28,403 bases of DNA from Zoopage sp. CT-All (Eukaryota > Zoopagomycota > Zoopagomycetes > Zoopagales > Zoopagaceae), in the NCBI GenBank assembly GCA_004114245.1, contig QZWS01000082.1, forward strand, positions 1-28,403, given 5' to 3'. Each line of letters opens with the position of its first letter. Position 1 is the stretch's first letter. The position numbers and the translations under genes are program-made. Below are positions 1-9,540 of this stretch, piece after piece. Under the pieces are notes generated by a model. That model made no database searches, had not been told where the DNA came from, and worked only from the letters and a program-made list of their open reading frames with translations.

Positions 1-759
1 AAATATCATAGATACTACTGCAGAATCCCCAGAAATTGTGCCCCCACCTTCCAATTGGGCAGTAGCAGTTGGTCTTGGCACCCAAGTCTTCGCTGGTGTT
101 GACCCAGGTAGATAGCATATCAGTGTGGTTACTGACTTACACTTGTAGGCTTATCGGCAGTGGTCACTGCAGCTTATGAGCACATCCCAGACAAGTATGA
201 TACAGCCTTTGCAGAGTTCAAGCACTCAATTGGGGATGCCAGGACACTAAAAGCGAAATGGAAGCAGCTTATGACAGTTGTCAAGACTGAAGTTATTAGT
301 GTGTCAGGGGCAGCTTACTAGTAAGTGTGTATATTTGAGTAGCAATTGACTGATCTATGCTAGCAACAAGTCTGGGATGGTAGCATTCAACCAGGCATTG
401 AATAAGCGAAAGGACAAGTATCTTGCTGAGATGATGGTGGATATACGAGGCATGCTGGTAACAACTGCATTTCTATACTGACATTAGCTGCACAGCACTG
501 GAACACAATTCCAGCGTAACCCATCAAGCAGCAAGAAGAAACAAGCAGTTGTTTGCCCATCACATTAGGGAAGCATCCAGGAACTATCAAGAGTAAGTTT
601 ATCTTTATTTAATATTACAATAACATTGCCAGGCTATGGTGTTTCTACATATGTGAGCAGCAGCGGAAAATCAAGGCACGATTGCAAGAACAGAAAAAAC
701 ACTGTATTGAGTCTATTGCACAAGTGCTTGATCGACGGCTACCAGTAAACTATCCTTGA
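1..759 (+). CDS. 3' part of a multi-intron gene; trihelix/Myb-SANT-like hypothetical protein
   Basis: The gene is cut by the window start. Visible exons are 1-107, 149-320, 364-457, 488-592 and 633-759. The introns (41, 43, 30 and 40 nt) have GT-AG ends and branch-like CTGAC/TTGACT/AATAAC boxes. The second exon has a helix-rich stretch ending in KAKWKQLMTVVK, which resembles the third helix of trihelix/Myb-SANT-like DNA-binding domains often found with DNA transposons. The last exons encode a Gln/Lys-rich helical tail ending LPVNYP and a stop at 757-759. The frames of exons 364-457 and 488-592 do not connect by any splice site I could find, so either a small splice detail is missed or this copy is decayed. 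Function is unknown. The family assignment is inferred from the look of the sequence. Confidence 0.45.
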
Positions 760-1327
760 GGCTGACTGATTGTAACGCACTGCTAATAGCTGGACGAATT
801 TCACTGGAAACCATTCGCTCGGGTGGCAGTCGATCAATGCGGCGTAAAAAGGCACGTTGCGATGCGCTCCTCAATCAAGCCTCAGACTGCGCAAGAAGAC
901 TCCATCAGCGACTAGCTTACTTTGCTCAGCGTCGTCACGATCAAGGATACAACACGCCGCGCAAAACTCAATCGGTGTTTGGATACGGCTGGGGGAACTT
1001 TCCACCGACTGGTCCGCATCCAGCAGCGCCAAACAAGGTGGGTAGCGATCTCCAATATACGCAAGTCTAACACGCTTTCACAGGCAATTGCGCGAAATCT
1101 TGGGATCAATGGCGCGATATCGATGCTGCTTTCCGAGCAGAATACGTCCAAGAAGTGTATGCGGCGGTTCAACAGCGTGTACTCGGGTAGCGCAATCAAT
1201 ATCGATGCAATCATGGAGCACAATCATGATCTTGAGCCCGCTGTATTGCCAACGGCAATGTGCATCAATCCTGGTCACTACAAGTAAGCCGGGTAAGATG
1301 TCTGCAGCAAATACTTACATCAGCTAG
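756..1327 (+). other. Probable upstream exons of an unresolved gene
   Basis: Two well-formed plus-strand introns lie here: 1038-1083 (GTGGGT to CACAG, with a TCTAAC branch box) and 1284-1323 (GTAAGC to ATCAG, with CTTACA). They bracket a 200-nt exon, 1084-1283. One reading of that exon, in frame with 756-1037, runs through an HNHDLEP stretch reminiscent of the last ligands of WRKY-GCM1/FAR1/FLYWCH zinc fingers, and ends just after the second intron. A second frame (begins NCAKSWDQWRDIDAAF) also looks protein-like but meets a stop. I could not choose a model. The region may be 5' exons of the gene at 1362-2345 or a separate short gene. Confidence 0.3.
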
Positions 1328-1361
1328 GGTCAAAGAGCGCAGAGTACGTCGAGTTTGAAAA

Positions 1362-2345
1362 ATGAACGCGGACGGATCAACGACATGGGTGCAGCGCCAA
1401 GTCAGTCGGAAACACACAGTTGCATACTGCTACAGCAAACGGACGAAGAAACGCGTGTGCCGTATGCACAAGTGTAAGGAATTCGCGCGGGTGCTTTGTC
1501 CCAGTCTTCGCGTCAAAGAAATGGTATGCGTGACCCGGACAGCAGAGGAGCGGGCAGTACTCGACAATTTCTACGCCAAGGATGAACGCGGACAGAAGAT
1601 TTGTGATGAAGTACGCGAGCGGGTGCAGCCTTCATCTACGGACAAGGGCAAGAAACCAGCGACGGATGGATCAGCAGCGAGCACGCGCGGAAAGCAACCA
1701 ACAACAGAGAAATCTAAGCGGAAGCAATCGCACATGATGCAGGAACGTAGCCGACAACGCCGCGCTGAAGATTCGGCTAATTCGGACGATCCGTCTGCTT
1801 CTTTGGCTGCTCCGTCCAGATTGTATTCCGCGATTCTTGCCGAATACGACCAACCGATGGCGGACAATGATGACTCCGTAATGGGCGACCGTGGCGCTGG
1901 TTCATCATCGACTCGGACAGGCGCATCCGGCCAAGGGACGCTCACAAATGCGCAGCGCAAGTCCCAGCTGGTCTCTAAACGCCAACGTCGCCAAGATCGA
2001 GATGCCAAAAAACTCGCCGCGGCGTGGGATTCCGTATCAGCTGCAAAGAAAGTCGCTCGCGAGGCACGAATCCACCCGATCGTGAACCGTGACGTGTCGT
2101 CCGCTACCATCTTTCGTGGAATGCTGATGGTGTATTTGCGCGGCAAGGGGCTTCGTGTTCCTGACAATATCGGCGGGTATCCAACCGAGCACAAGAAGTG
2201 GGGAGATGTCGTCGAGAAGCACAAGAACGGCGAGGGAGTTGGCAGAGAAGCAACGGGACCGAGCAGAGCCAAACGTCGACGGTCTGCAACAACAACTGGA
2301 GGCGGCGGCGCGCGCAAGCGCATGCGGGGGTCGGGACGGGGTTGA
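1362..2345 (+). CDS. Hypothetical basic, low-complexity (nuclear-type) protein
   Basis: Open frame of 327 codons. The first 60 residues are basic with several Cys (YCYSK, VCRMHKC, VLCPS, MVC). Residues of about 80-200 are disordered and rich in Ser/Lys/Arg/Asp. A better-ordered patch (LAAAWDSVSAAKKV, then IFRGMLMVYLRGKG) follows, and the C-terminus is Arg/Gly-rich with a bipartite-NLS look (AKRRRS...RKRMRGSGRG). I do not recognise a family. The ATG at 1362 is directly preceded in frame by a TGA, so it is the first possible start of this frame unless an upstream exon joins further in. The opposite-strand frame over 1571-2449 is also open, but its composition looks like a shadow. A nuclear or nucleic-acid-binding role is inferred from composition only. 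Confidence 0.5.
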   Translation: MNADGSTTWVQRQVSRKHTVAYCYSKRTKKRVCRMHKCKEFARVLCPSLRVKEMVCVTRTAEERAVLDNFYAKDERGQKICDEVRERVQPSSTDKGKKPATDGSAASTRGKQPTTEKSKRKQSHMMQERSRQRRAEDSANSDDPSASLAAPSRLYSAILAEYDQPMADNDDSVMGDRGAGSSSTRTGASGQGTLTNAQRKSQLVSKRQRRQDRDAKKLAAAWDSVSAAKKVAREARIHPIVNRDVSSATIFRGMLMVYLRGKGLRVPDNIGGYPTEHKKWGDVVEKHKNGEGVGREATGPSRAKRRRSATTTGGGGARKRMRGSGRG

Positions 2346-2623
2346 TGTGGGAGATGTGAGCAGATTGCATGACGGCCTAAGTCGGCACGAGACAGACGCG
2401 CTGCTCTGAATAGCTTTGCTCGCCCAGCGGGGAGTCTCTGTAGCGTCATGGCGATGGTGTGCAGGGCGCAATTCGTTTGATCCGGTTCCGTCTGATAAGC
2501 TATCGGAGAGGAATGGGAGCGGAATGGTGTTGCGCAAATACACTAATAGCCGCAAATAGGTGTATTTGAATCGCGATAATTCAGGCTCAATGAGCAAGAA
2601 AGACAGATATGCTGCTTCTGCAA
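2346..2623. other. Intergenic, convergent gene ends
   Basis: This spacer lies between the stop of the plus-strand basic protein and the stop of the minus-strand secreted repeat protein. I see no RNA gene or repeat in it. It should hold both 3' UTRs. Confidence 0.5.
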
Positions 2624-4246
2624 CTAGGCCTGAACATTGGCAGCATGGTCACAGAGGATGGAGTCGTTGTTGGGACGGCACAGCGTTCCAGCGGCACATG
2701 CGCGCAGAACCCAGCTGCCGTGGTTGCAAGTAAGGAACCCACCGCCTGAGCCGCACTTCATCTGCCCCTCAGTAGAGCAAGCGCCACTGTCCGAGGTGGA
2801 GGACGGACTTGCGCTGTTGGGAGTCATCGGGTAGGCATCGTCCGAAGCTGGCGCAGCTCCAAAGTAGCTGTCGTCACCCTGGTTTGAAGCGGGCATAGCT
2901 CCAGAGTAGTTGGTATCACCCTGGTTTGAAACGCCTGCAGGCTTGGCAGAACAATCGCACGAGGCGCTCTTGGCTTTACGGTGGCGACGGGCGCACTTGC
3001 CTCCACGCTTGCTCTTTCCATGTCCACGGTGATGCTGGCGGTGGCCTTTGTGATGGCCATGAGAAGGCGAGCGCGAGCGAGATGACGAGCTCGAGCGGGA
3101 CGATGAGCTCGAGCGGGACGACGACCGTGAGTGACGACGGTGCTTGCGGCCATGATGCCTGCCATTTGCTGGGTGACGACCGTAACCGCCTGACGAACGA
3201 GGTTGACCACGACCAGAATGCGGGGGCCGGCGTCCACGACGATTGTTGTAGTTATCAGCGGCAGATGGAGAAGGGCCTGCGCCGTAGCCACCAGTGGAAG
3301 ATGGATAAGCACCTGCGCCGTAGTCACCAGCGGAAGATGGAGAAGAGCCTGCGTTGTAGTCATCAGCGGCAGATGGAGATGAACCTGCGCCGTAGCCACC
3401 AGCAGAAGACGCAGAACGACCACGGCCTCCATAGCCTCCCGCAGAAGACATAGAGCGACCAGGACGGCCGCCACCATAGCCGCCAGCAGAGGATGCAGAG
3501 CGACCACGGCCTCCTGCAGAAGACATGGAGCGGCCTGGACGGCCACCGCCATAGCCGCCAGCAGAGGATGCAGAGCGACCACGGCCTCCATAGCCTCCCG
3601 TGGAAGACATAGAGCGGCTAGGACGATCGCCAGCATAGCCACCAGCAGACGATGCAGAGCGACCACGGCCTCCTGCAGAAGACATGGAGCGGCCTGGGCG
3701 GCCACCGCCATAGCCGCCAGCAGAGGATGCAGAGCGATCACGGCCTCCCGCAGAAGACATAGAGCGACCTGGACGGTCACCGCCATAGCCGCCAGCAGAG
3801 GATGCAGAACGGCCACGGCCTCCCGCAGAAGACACAGAACGACCGCTACCATAGCCGCCAGCGGACGACGGCGAGCGACCACGGTTTCCATACCCACCAG
3901 CAGACATGGAGCGGCTGGGACGGCCTTGATTGTAGTCATCGGCACCATTGTAGGGACCAGGATTGCCACCATAGCCACCATTATCAGGATAAGCACCGTT
4001 GGCAGCGGGACGGCGTCCACGGGGCATGGGGCGTCCACGGGCCAATGGACGTCCACGATTCATATACTCGTCATTACCATACTGTGCACCAGGGGAAGCA
4101 GCATCGGCATAATCATTACCACCCGAGTAAGCGCCGGGCCGCGTCTCTTGCGAGTTGGCGGCGACCAGCGAGTTAGAGGGGTGGTTGAGGCCGAGGACGG
4201 CGATGAGGGCGGCAGCTAGGACGAGGGAGCGGGGAGAGGCGAGCAT
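2624..4246 (-). CDS. Secreted Gly/Ser/Arg-rich repeat protein with C-terminal six-Cys chitin-binding-like domain
   Basis: Single exon, 540 aa. I chose the ATG at 4246 because it starts a good signal peptide (MLASPRSLVLAAALIAVLGL). The open frame extends upstream to 4405 without a second such segment. After a linker, residues of about 100-270 form at least six imperfect 22-28-aa repeats of the type GGYGGGRPGRSMSS + GGRGRSASSA, then degenerate GYGAGSSPS-type units. A very basic Arg/His/Lys/Ser region follows (KHRRHSRSSSRSSSSS). The last 50 residues carry six Cys in the order C-x6-C-x8-C-x9-C-x5-C-x8-C, with Gly-rich spacing and WVLRACAAGTLC. This resembles the CBM19-like or chitin-associated Cys domains of fungal wall proteins. 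Likely role: extracellular, wall- or matrix-bound. The binding activity is inferred, not shown. Its start lies about 200 bp downstream of the GCP4 stop, on the same strand. Confidence 0.8.
   Translation of the reverse strand: MLASPRSLVLAAALIAVLGLNHPSNSLVAANSQETRPGAYSGGNDYADAASPGAQYGNDEYMNRGRPLARGRPMPRGRRPAANGAYPDNGGYGGNPGPYNGADDYNQGRPSRSMSAGGYGNRGRSPSSAGGYGSGRSVSSAGGRGRSASSAGGYGGDRPGRSMSSAGGRDRSASSAGGYGGGRPGRSMSSAGGRGRSASSAGGYAGDRPSRSMSSTGGYGGRGRSASSAGGYGGGRPGRSMSSAGGRGRSASSAGGYGGGRPGRSMSSAGGYGGRGRSASSAGGYGAGSSPSAADDYNAGSSPSSAGDYGAGAYPSSTGGYGAGPSPSAADNYNNRRGRRPPHSGRGQPRSSGGYGRHPANGRHHGRKHRRHSRSSSRSSSSSRSSSSSRSRSPSHGHHKGHRQHHRGHGKSKRGGKCARRHRKAKSASCDCSAKPAGVSNQGDTNYSGAMPASNQGDDSYFGAAPASDDAYPMTPNSASPSSTSDSGACSTEGQMKCGSGGGFLTCNHGSWVLRACAAGTLCRPNNDSILCDHAANVQA
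3465..3915 (-). repeat. Coding minisatellite inside the secreted repeat protein
   Basis: Tandem in-frame units of about 66-84 bp encode GGYGG-xRPGRSMSSAGG-RGRSASSA. Units differ by whole-codon insertions (GGYGG before RGRS in some), which fits slippage or unequal exchange. All three frames of the minus strand and two of the plus strand stay open across parts of the array because its period is a multiple of three. Those extra frames are not genes. Confidence 0.85.
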
Positions 4247-4447
4247 GCTGGGGAGGGAGCGGAAGTGATAGAGTAACGAGAGAGTAGGGCGGGATACGGT
4301 ACTAGCCGAAGGACGCGGGGACGGGGTAAGTGAGCAGAGGTGGGCGAGGTGGGGCAGGAGAGAAAAGAGTAATTTGAGATGAGCCGCCTGCTGCTTTGTT
4401 TGCAAGGCCAGTTGCTTGGCCGACTTGATCTCCCCGCTGCTGCCCTT

Positions 4448-6722
4448 CTACTCTTGTCTTGAAGCCAGCCAGCCATTGAAATCCAGGCGGAGCAGTAATT
4501 GGTCCCGGAAATGCTGCGGGAAAAGTCTGCTCCGGCCGCCCGGCTCTCCACTCACATCATCTCCCGGCTCACTCTCCACTCCATCATCCCTCTCGTGCCA
4601 CACAGAGCCATCATCATTGTCTTCCTCACGACCCTCTTGCATGACAGCATCGGCACTGGTCGCGCCATGCTGATAGTCAAGCCCTCGCACCAGACGGCCC
4701 AAGCACTTGTCAAATTCCTGGGTGCAGGCATCAGCCCAACACCTCTACAGCACCATAGACTTGCCTTCTCAAACGGCCCAACTGGCGGCATATCATTCGC
4801 AATCAGCATTGCCCTGGCAAACCTCACGCAGCAGCGTACCGTATCCTCCAACGCCTGTGCCAGTCTCATGGTTTCCGCGTCGCGCGTCAGTAGACACCCC
4901 CATTGTAGCTTCTCCAGCATGCCGTGGTGCGCATCGTGTAGGTGCTCAAAATCCTCGGCTCGACGCTGGAAGACACCGGTCAGCATGCTTATGCCAGACA
5001 TATCGCCTGCGCCAAATTGCTGCGTGGAGGTAACGTCGGCATTTATAGGGACGGGCAAGGGCACAGCCTCGGAAGCACTTTTCATGGCGGTGCAGACCTG
5101 CGCGTACCCCGTCTCAATGACATCCGTCTATCGGTCATGTTCCTATGAATCAATGCACAGCTCCAGCATATGTCGGCACTGACCTGGAAATGGCTCCAGA
5201 CGCCCTGAACAAACACAAGCATTCGTCGTCGAAGCTCCACGGCGCGCAGTGTCAGCATCCCACGGTTTTCGCCCACCGACTCTTTCAATAGCCAGTACAC
5301 TTGGAACACGGAGTACAGCCGCTGAAACAATCGCTCGTATACGTCCAAATCCTCCGGATCAATCACCAAATCCATGGGAGGCTTCACGGCGTATACGAGA
5401 TTAACGGCGGCGCCAAGGCCAAGATCTTCGTCGGCCAGGCTTCCTTTAACGTCATCTGCTGCGGCGCACTTGATTGTGTACTGCTCGCTCCACATATGCC
5501 CAATTTCATCCGCACTGCCGTAGCCGTCCACATTGCGACGCCAGGCAGACCGCAGCTCTGAATCCCTTCCTATGTGTGCCGTGATGCGATGCGATTCAAT
5601 GCCCAGCTTCCACGCAGCACAGCAGTATCTCGTGTAGAATAAGCCATCGCCCATCAGAAATCCCTGACGAAGTTCTCTGAACACATTCGGTCCATTTTTA
5701 CTCTGCCACGTACTGCTCAAGTTGCCCTGAGAGGCGACCAGGCGCCAGAGATGTCCTGCAGCTCGCCGTCGGGCGCGTGATATGCCCCGGCGGAGACGGT
5801 CCCTGGCAAACGGCGCATCCCACCCCGCTCCTTCGTTTCGCAGAAATCGTTCCAGAAGCGATTTGAGTTGTGCGGATATACTTGTCGTGATATCGTCGCC
5901 AGCAGTGACCATATCGTTGTTCGCATCAAATCCGGCACTCGAGGAAACAGTGCGCAGTGCTACCACGGCTTGCCCTATGTACATCCCATTCTCGGCGTCT
6001 CGCTCCGTATATATACTCTGAGGAATGCGGTCATTGACAAGACGGTGCCGTTTGCGCCACGTAAGGTTGCCTGCCGTGTCTCCGTCCATGGCAACGGCTT
6101 GCACAAAAAACTCATCGTACGGATCCTGCAGCAGCCCATAGAAGGTCCACGAGGCAAACTGACGAAACACCACATGCATCAACCGACACCGAATATGCTT
6201 GAACGCGGTCTCGATCTCCAGGGCGCCGGTGCCCAAGCGTCGCAATTTTTGTACTACAAGATCAATGAGTTTGGCACCACGCAGTACTGCCGCCTCCACC
6301 ATCAAATCATGCAACGCCGTAATCAAGGGTCTGTGACGCATTACATCGGCGTGGATAAGTGAGAGTGGAACGGCTGCGGCGCCTCCCTGCTCTGCGCCAC
6401 CAGACGCCACGCTTGACCCGGCGCGGAGAATGCGACGCTCAAGCGTGACCACCGTGTCCATATACGGAGCAGCAGCTTCCTTAAGAGACTGTACAAATGC
6501 CATCGCATAGACACCGTCCTCATTGCAACGCTGATGCTGGTGGATGCGCGCAGACGAGGACGCGACATCGAGGATGGCGTCAAGCAGCACCCGTTCGGCG
6601 GGGTGCAGGAAATCGCCGAGCGGACCGACGCGTATTAGGAAGCCGTGCGACTCGGTGGCGCTGCCTTGGGTAAAAAGAGCGCCTGGAAATCCTGCGAGGG
6701 CGAGGACAAGTTCGTGGAGCAT
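4448..6722 (-). CDS. Gamma-tubulin complex component 4 (GCP4)
   Basis: Spc97/Spc98 (GCP) family, 723 aa, about the size of animal GCP4 proteins. Exons are 6722-5184, 5127-4765 and 4717-4448. The start MLHELVLALAGFPGALF matches the conserved GCP4 N-terminus (MIHELLLALSGYPGSIF in vertebrates), so the ATG at 6722 is preferred over one 17 codons upstream. Other landmarks are the FLHPAERVLLD segment, the FYGLLQDPYDEFFV segment and the Cys/His-rich middle. In the C-terminal gamma-tubulin-binding half are SHFQ-TDVIETGY and DFEHLHDAHHGML. The final DQLLLRLDFNGW parallels QLLLRLDYNKYY at the end of animal GCP4. Intron 1 is 56 nt (acceptor CGATAG, not the nearer CATAG). Intron 2 is a 47-nt GC-AG intron. 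GCP4 helps assemble the gamma-tubulin ring complex that nucleates microtubules at spindle pole bodies. Family confidence is high. Confidence 0.93.
4718..4764 (-). other. GC-AG intron in GCP4
   Basis: The donor is GAGAAG|GCAAGT and the acceptor CACCCAG. Removing 47 nt joins two frames into PFEK-EFDKCLGRLVRG, with the conserved C-terminal motif following. No GT donor gives the same join. Confidence 0.8.
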
Positions 6723-6754
6723 TGCAGGGCACTGGTCATGCGATCTGTATGGAG

Positions 6755-7066
6755 AGAGAGAAATGCCATGCATTGGGCCGTGGCATCAATACGAGCTACT
6801 TATGTTGGTTGCTGACCATGGACCCCTCCTGAGTTACTGTAGAGTCTGTAGACATGCTGGTCAACACGGTCTGTATGATGTCAATGCAAACCTGTAGACA
6901 TGCTGGTCAACACGGTGAAAAGAAAACCACTGCAGCCAGCATGTCAGTTACTACACTCCCACTGACCCAGGTCACCATTTCCAACAACTTGTTCTGCTTT
7001 AGTGACCTCTGCCCAGCCTGACTTGGGTTAAAAACCTCCAGTGGAGAAAAACCGTAACCAGGGGAG
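6755..7066. repeat. Repeat module A (dispersed; second copy at 9377-9540)
   Basis: Two blocks are shared with 9377-9540. Block 1 (6755-6798) reads GAGAGA...TGCCATG, then ATTGGGCCGT, then GCATCAATAC. Block 2 (7024-7066) reads TTGGGTTAAAAA, an inverted pair CTCCA-G-TGGAG, AAAAACCGT. Both copies lie directly upstream of minus-strand genes in the same orientation. This is either a small transposable element or a shared promoter module. Confidence 0.6.
6846..6916. repeat. 25-bp perfect direct duplication
   Basis: A 25-bp unit beginning CTGTAGACATGC and ending CAACACGGT occurs at 6846-6870 and again at 6892-6916, with 21 bp between. It lies inside repeat module A upstream of GCP4. Confidence 0.9.
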
Positions 7067-7797
7067 TGGAGGGAGTATGGGTGGAAGAGGTAGAGTTAAG
7101 TAGGGAGGCCACAAGGGGTGATAGGAGCTGGTGAAGGCAATGGGGGGCCGGTGAAGGCAGTGGGTAGGTGTCCCGGGGTCTCAGCGGTTTTCACACCTAA
7201 CCATGCTTGCTTTGTCCTCACAGGCACACCCCAGAGGACCGTCGGGGTGGATCTTGACCTCTGTGCTATGCTTGGTCGCCATTAACTGGGCCGCTTCCAT
7301 CCAGAATCTTGCCCCTCGCCTTGCGATCTATATGGATCACTGCAACTATAATATCTCCTCCGTTTTTTTGCACCCGACCAAAGGATTGCTGCCAACTTCA
7401 TCCCGACGTCAACCAGCCCATTACTGCGGATTATGCCATTCTCCGAGTACTTGGATATGATGGTTTTGGCGGGAGTGGAAGCGGGTGGAGGGAGATGGGT
7501 GGCGGTGGTTGGGTGTGATGGAGCAGAGGGGGTCATGACTGTTCAGGGGATGTTGCAGCCGGTGGATCACCTGATTGCGAGGCACACAGCCTGTGCATAA
7601 GGAAGGTGCAGCGGTCGTGAGGAGACTTGTTGCGTCCAACTTGTGTACACGGTGGCGACCTCGGGACATTCTGTCTTTCTGGCAGGGCATTTTGCTCAGG
7701 CATATGGGGGCGCAGCAGCATAGCTATGTGTTCTTGTACGTTCGCCAATGTCAGGCCCACTGCGGCATTTAAAACAAAAAAATCACTGCGACTACAA

Positions 7798-9337
7798 TTA
7801 CGGGCCTCCCCAGAGCCGCAGGAACTCTTCAGGCACCGGTTCGTTCCGCTCTTTGCCTTGGAAACGAATAGCAGTGACCATGCTCTGCGTGGTTCCGAGA
7901 CTCCGCTGCCTTCCGCCATGCTCAAACAGACAGGGAATGCGAGCAAACGCATCATGGCGCTTTCCGACTGCACCGTCGCGAATACGGTGCGCGCGGTAAT
8001 TCGGATTGAGCGATGTGGCGATATAGTCCTGTATTAGTTGATCGCCAGGCGCCCTAATTGTGCCGTGTCAGGAGAGAATCGAGGGCAGAGACCTACGCGA
8101 ATGCAAACGTCTGCATGTAGTAGGCCAGATCGGACAGATCCGATATGCGAATCATGTGACCAAATGTGGCTTCGATCATAAAGTACGGATTAATGGGTCT
8201 ATGATCCAGCAATTCTTTGTAGTGCGTGAAGAAGGTCAGCATGAACCAATTTGGATCCACTGGGTGGGATGGGTGACCCAGATGCTCGGGTTTCGGAGGT
8301 GAGGGTTCCAAATCGTGGGCATCTGGCTGCTCAGCATCATCATCGACGGAAAAATATTGCCGACGGAAACGACGGATGTACTTGGTATAGTTCTTGGCCG
8401 CGTAAATGTCATCTTCCATGAGCATGTAATATCTCTTATCGCGCTCGTTCTGCATATCGTTCTTAGATACCGTCGCGCCAGGAGGGAGCTGCGCGTAGGC
8501 CAGGAGCCGGTCAAAGCGCTCGGCCCAACTCATCAACCATGCCGTGTCGAGCGCGCCACACGCTTGCCACCGCCGTTTTTTCAAATCCACATTCCCCCAT
8601 CGCCAGTCGGGTACCGAAACAGAATAGTCAGCGATACTGGCTCGCTTTTGGCGGTCCGCAGCGCTCGCACGCGGGACCACAACAATGGTGCCATCCGAGA
8701 CAAGCCTTGGCCAATTCCCGGCGATCGCCTCCACCTCATTCGCATACCATTCGTGCTTGGCGTCATCGTCTTCCGAGTTCCAAACGAGAATCCTTAACTG
8801 GCGCAACTCGGATTTATCCAGGTCAAGCAGAGACGTCATCGTGGCGTTCAAGTACCCGCCGGGCGGCATCCCATCGCGTTGACGCGTTGTGATCCCGATC
8901 GTCAGCTCTCTCGGTCGCCCATACTTTGAGGATATTTCGTCCAACGTAGACGCATCCACTGGCAGCGCCGGGATCCAGTCCAGTGGGTGTACGGCCTCGA
9001 CCGCGTCCGCGAGCATATTACGATTTCGGGCAGTGACGAGTCGAGGTGGCTTCGTCATGATATTCATCCGAGATGCAAAATTACTTGTAAGCAGCCACGG
9101 AATTATATACACAACGCCGAGAAGGACCAGGAGTGCGAGGACGACGAGTATGCATGCCCGCAACGGCCGGTGGCGGGGCAGGAAGGAGATGTCCCGCCGT
9201 CGCCGCCGCCGCCTGGAGCCGCCCGACCCCCGAAAATGGAGGGCGATGCCCGGATCGGAAGCGTAGGCGTTAGATTCGCTATCGAGGTCCGATGCCGGTG
9301 CATGCGGCAAAGCGCGAAGCGGCACACGGGCAGGCAT
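7798..9337 (-). CDS. GT54 / MGAT4-like N-acetylglucosaminyltransferase, type II membrane protein
   Basis: Two exons, 9337-8097 and 8053-7798, with a 43-nt intron (GTAGGT to ATTAG, CTGAC branch); 498 aa. The N-terminus has a poly-Arg cytosolic tail (residues 41-48) and one membrane span at about 61-83, then a lumenal domain. ELTIGITTRQRD (about 144-155) and YYMLMEDDIYAAKNY (EDD at 308-310) match the MGAT4/GT54 layout, in which the EDD is the metal/UDP-GlcNAc site (YYIQLEDDI in animals). The second exon supplies a family-like C-terminus, PCLFEHGG-x-RSL, comparable to PSLFQHVGTHSSL. Likely acts in the Golgi, adding GlcNAc branches to N-glycans or a related fungal glycan. The exact acceptor is unknown. 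An insert rich in Asp/Pro/His (about 330-360) is not typical. The gene starts 40-55 bp from repeat module B. Confidence 0.85.
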
Positions 9338-9376
9338 GTGCGGCGTAAATGACTGCCGGGCTGGAAGTCAGGGACA

Positions 9377-9540
9377 GAGAGTGAGAGAAGTGCCATGTAT
9401 TGGGCCGTAGCATCAATACAAGCTGTCGTTACTCAGTTTTTATCATTCTGCTACTATTGGTCAGTCGTTGTGCTGGTTTGCATCCCTCCCACCTGGGTTA
9501 AAAAACCCCATGGGGAAAAACCGTGGTTGGGAGTGATGCC
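9377..9540. repeat. Repeat module B (dispersed; copy of module A)
   Basis: Block 1 (9377-9424) matches 6755-6798 at roughly five of six positions. Block 2 (9495-9535) reads CCTGGGTTAAAAAA, the perfect palindrome CCCCATGGGG, AAAAACCGT. The two blocks are about 100 bp apart here and about 260 bp apart in module A. An inverted partial match to block 1 (CTTGTATTGATG) lies at about 9643-9656, hinting at terminal inverted repeats of a small element. Confidence 0.6.

Larger units (their letters stand above)
6723..7797. other. Intergenic between GT54 gene end and GCP4 start; holds repeat module A
   Basis: The part next to GCP4 (about 6755-7066) contains a module shared with the region upstream of the glycosyltransferase, plus a 25-bp direct duplication. 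From about 7067 to 7797 I see only purine-rich stretches with a small repeat around GGTGAAGGCA (7130-7165), and short open frames on both strands without recognisable content. Confidence 0.5.

Noticed and set aside
1571-2449. 292-codon minus-strand frame opposite the basic protein
   Set aside because: Composition is typical of an antisense shadow (Ser/Arg/Leu-rich), with no domain and no splice or promoter signs on that strand.
2824-4056. 410-codon open frame on the minus strand overlapping the secreted repeat protein
   Set aside because: It runs through the in-frame minisatellite in another frame. Its Val/Ala/Leu repeats are a shadow of the Gly/Ser repeat, and it lacks the signal peptide and Cys domain.
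5128-5142. Nearer acceptor (CATAG) for GCP4 intron 1, giving a 41-nt intron
   Set aside because: It brings a TAG into frame after four codons, whereas the acceptor 15 nt further on gives the conserved FQ-TDVIE join.
7533-7973. 146-codon minus-strand frame at the GT54 gene end
   Set aside because: It overlaps the second glycosyltransferase exon in another frame. The spliced exon gives the conserved LFEHGG motif, so this frame is a shadow.
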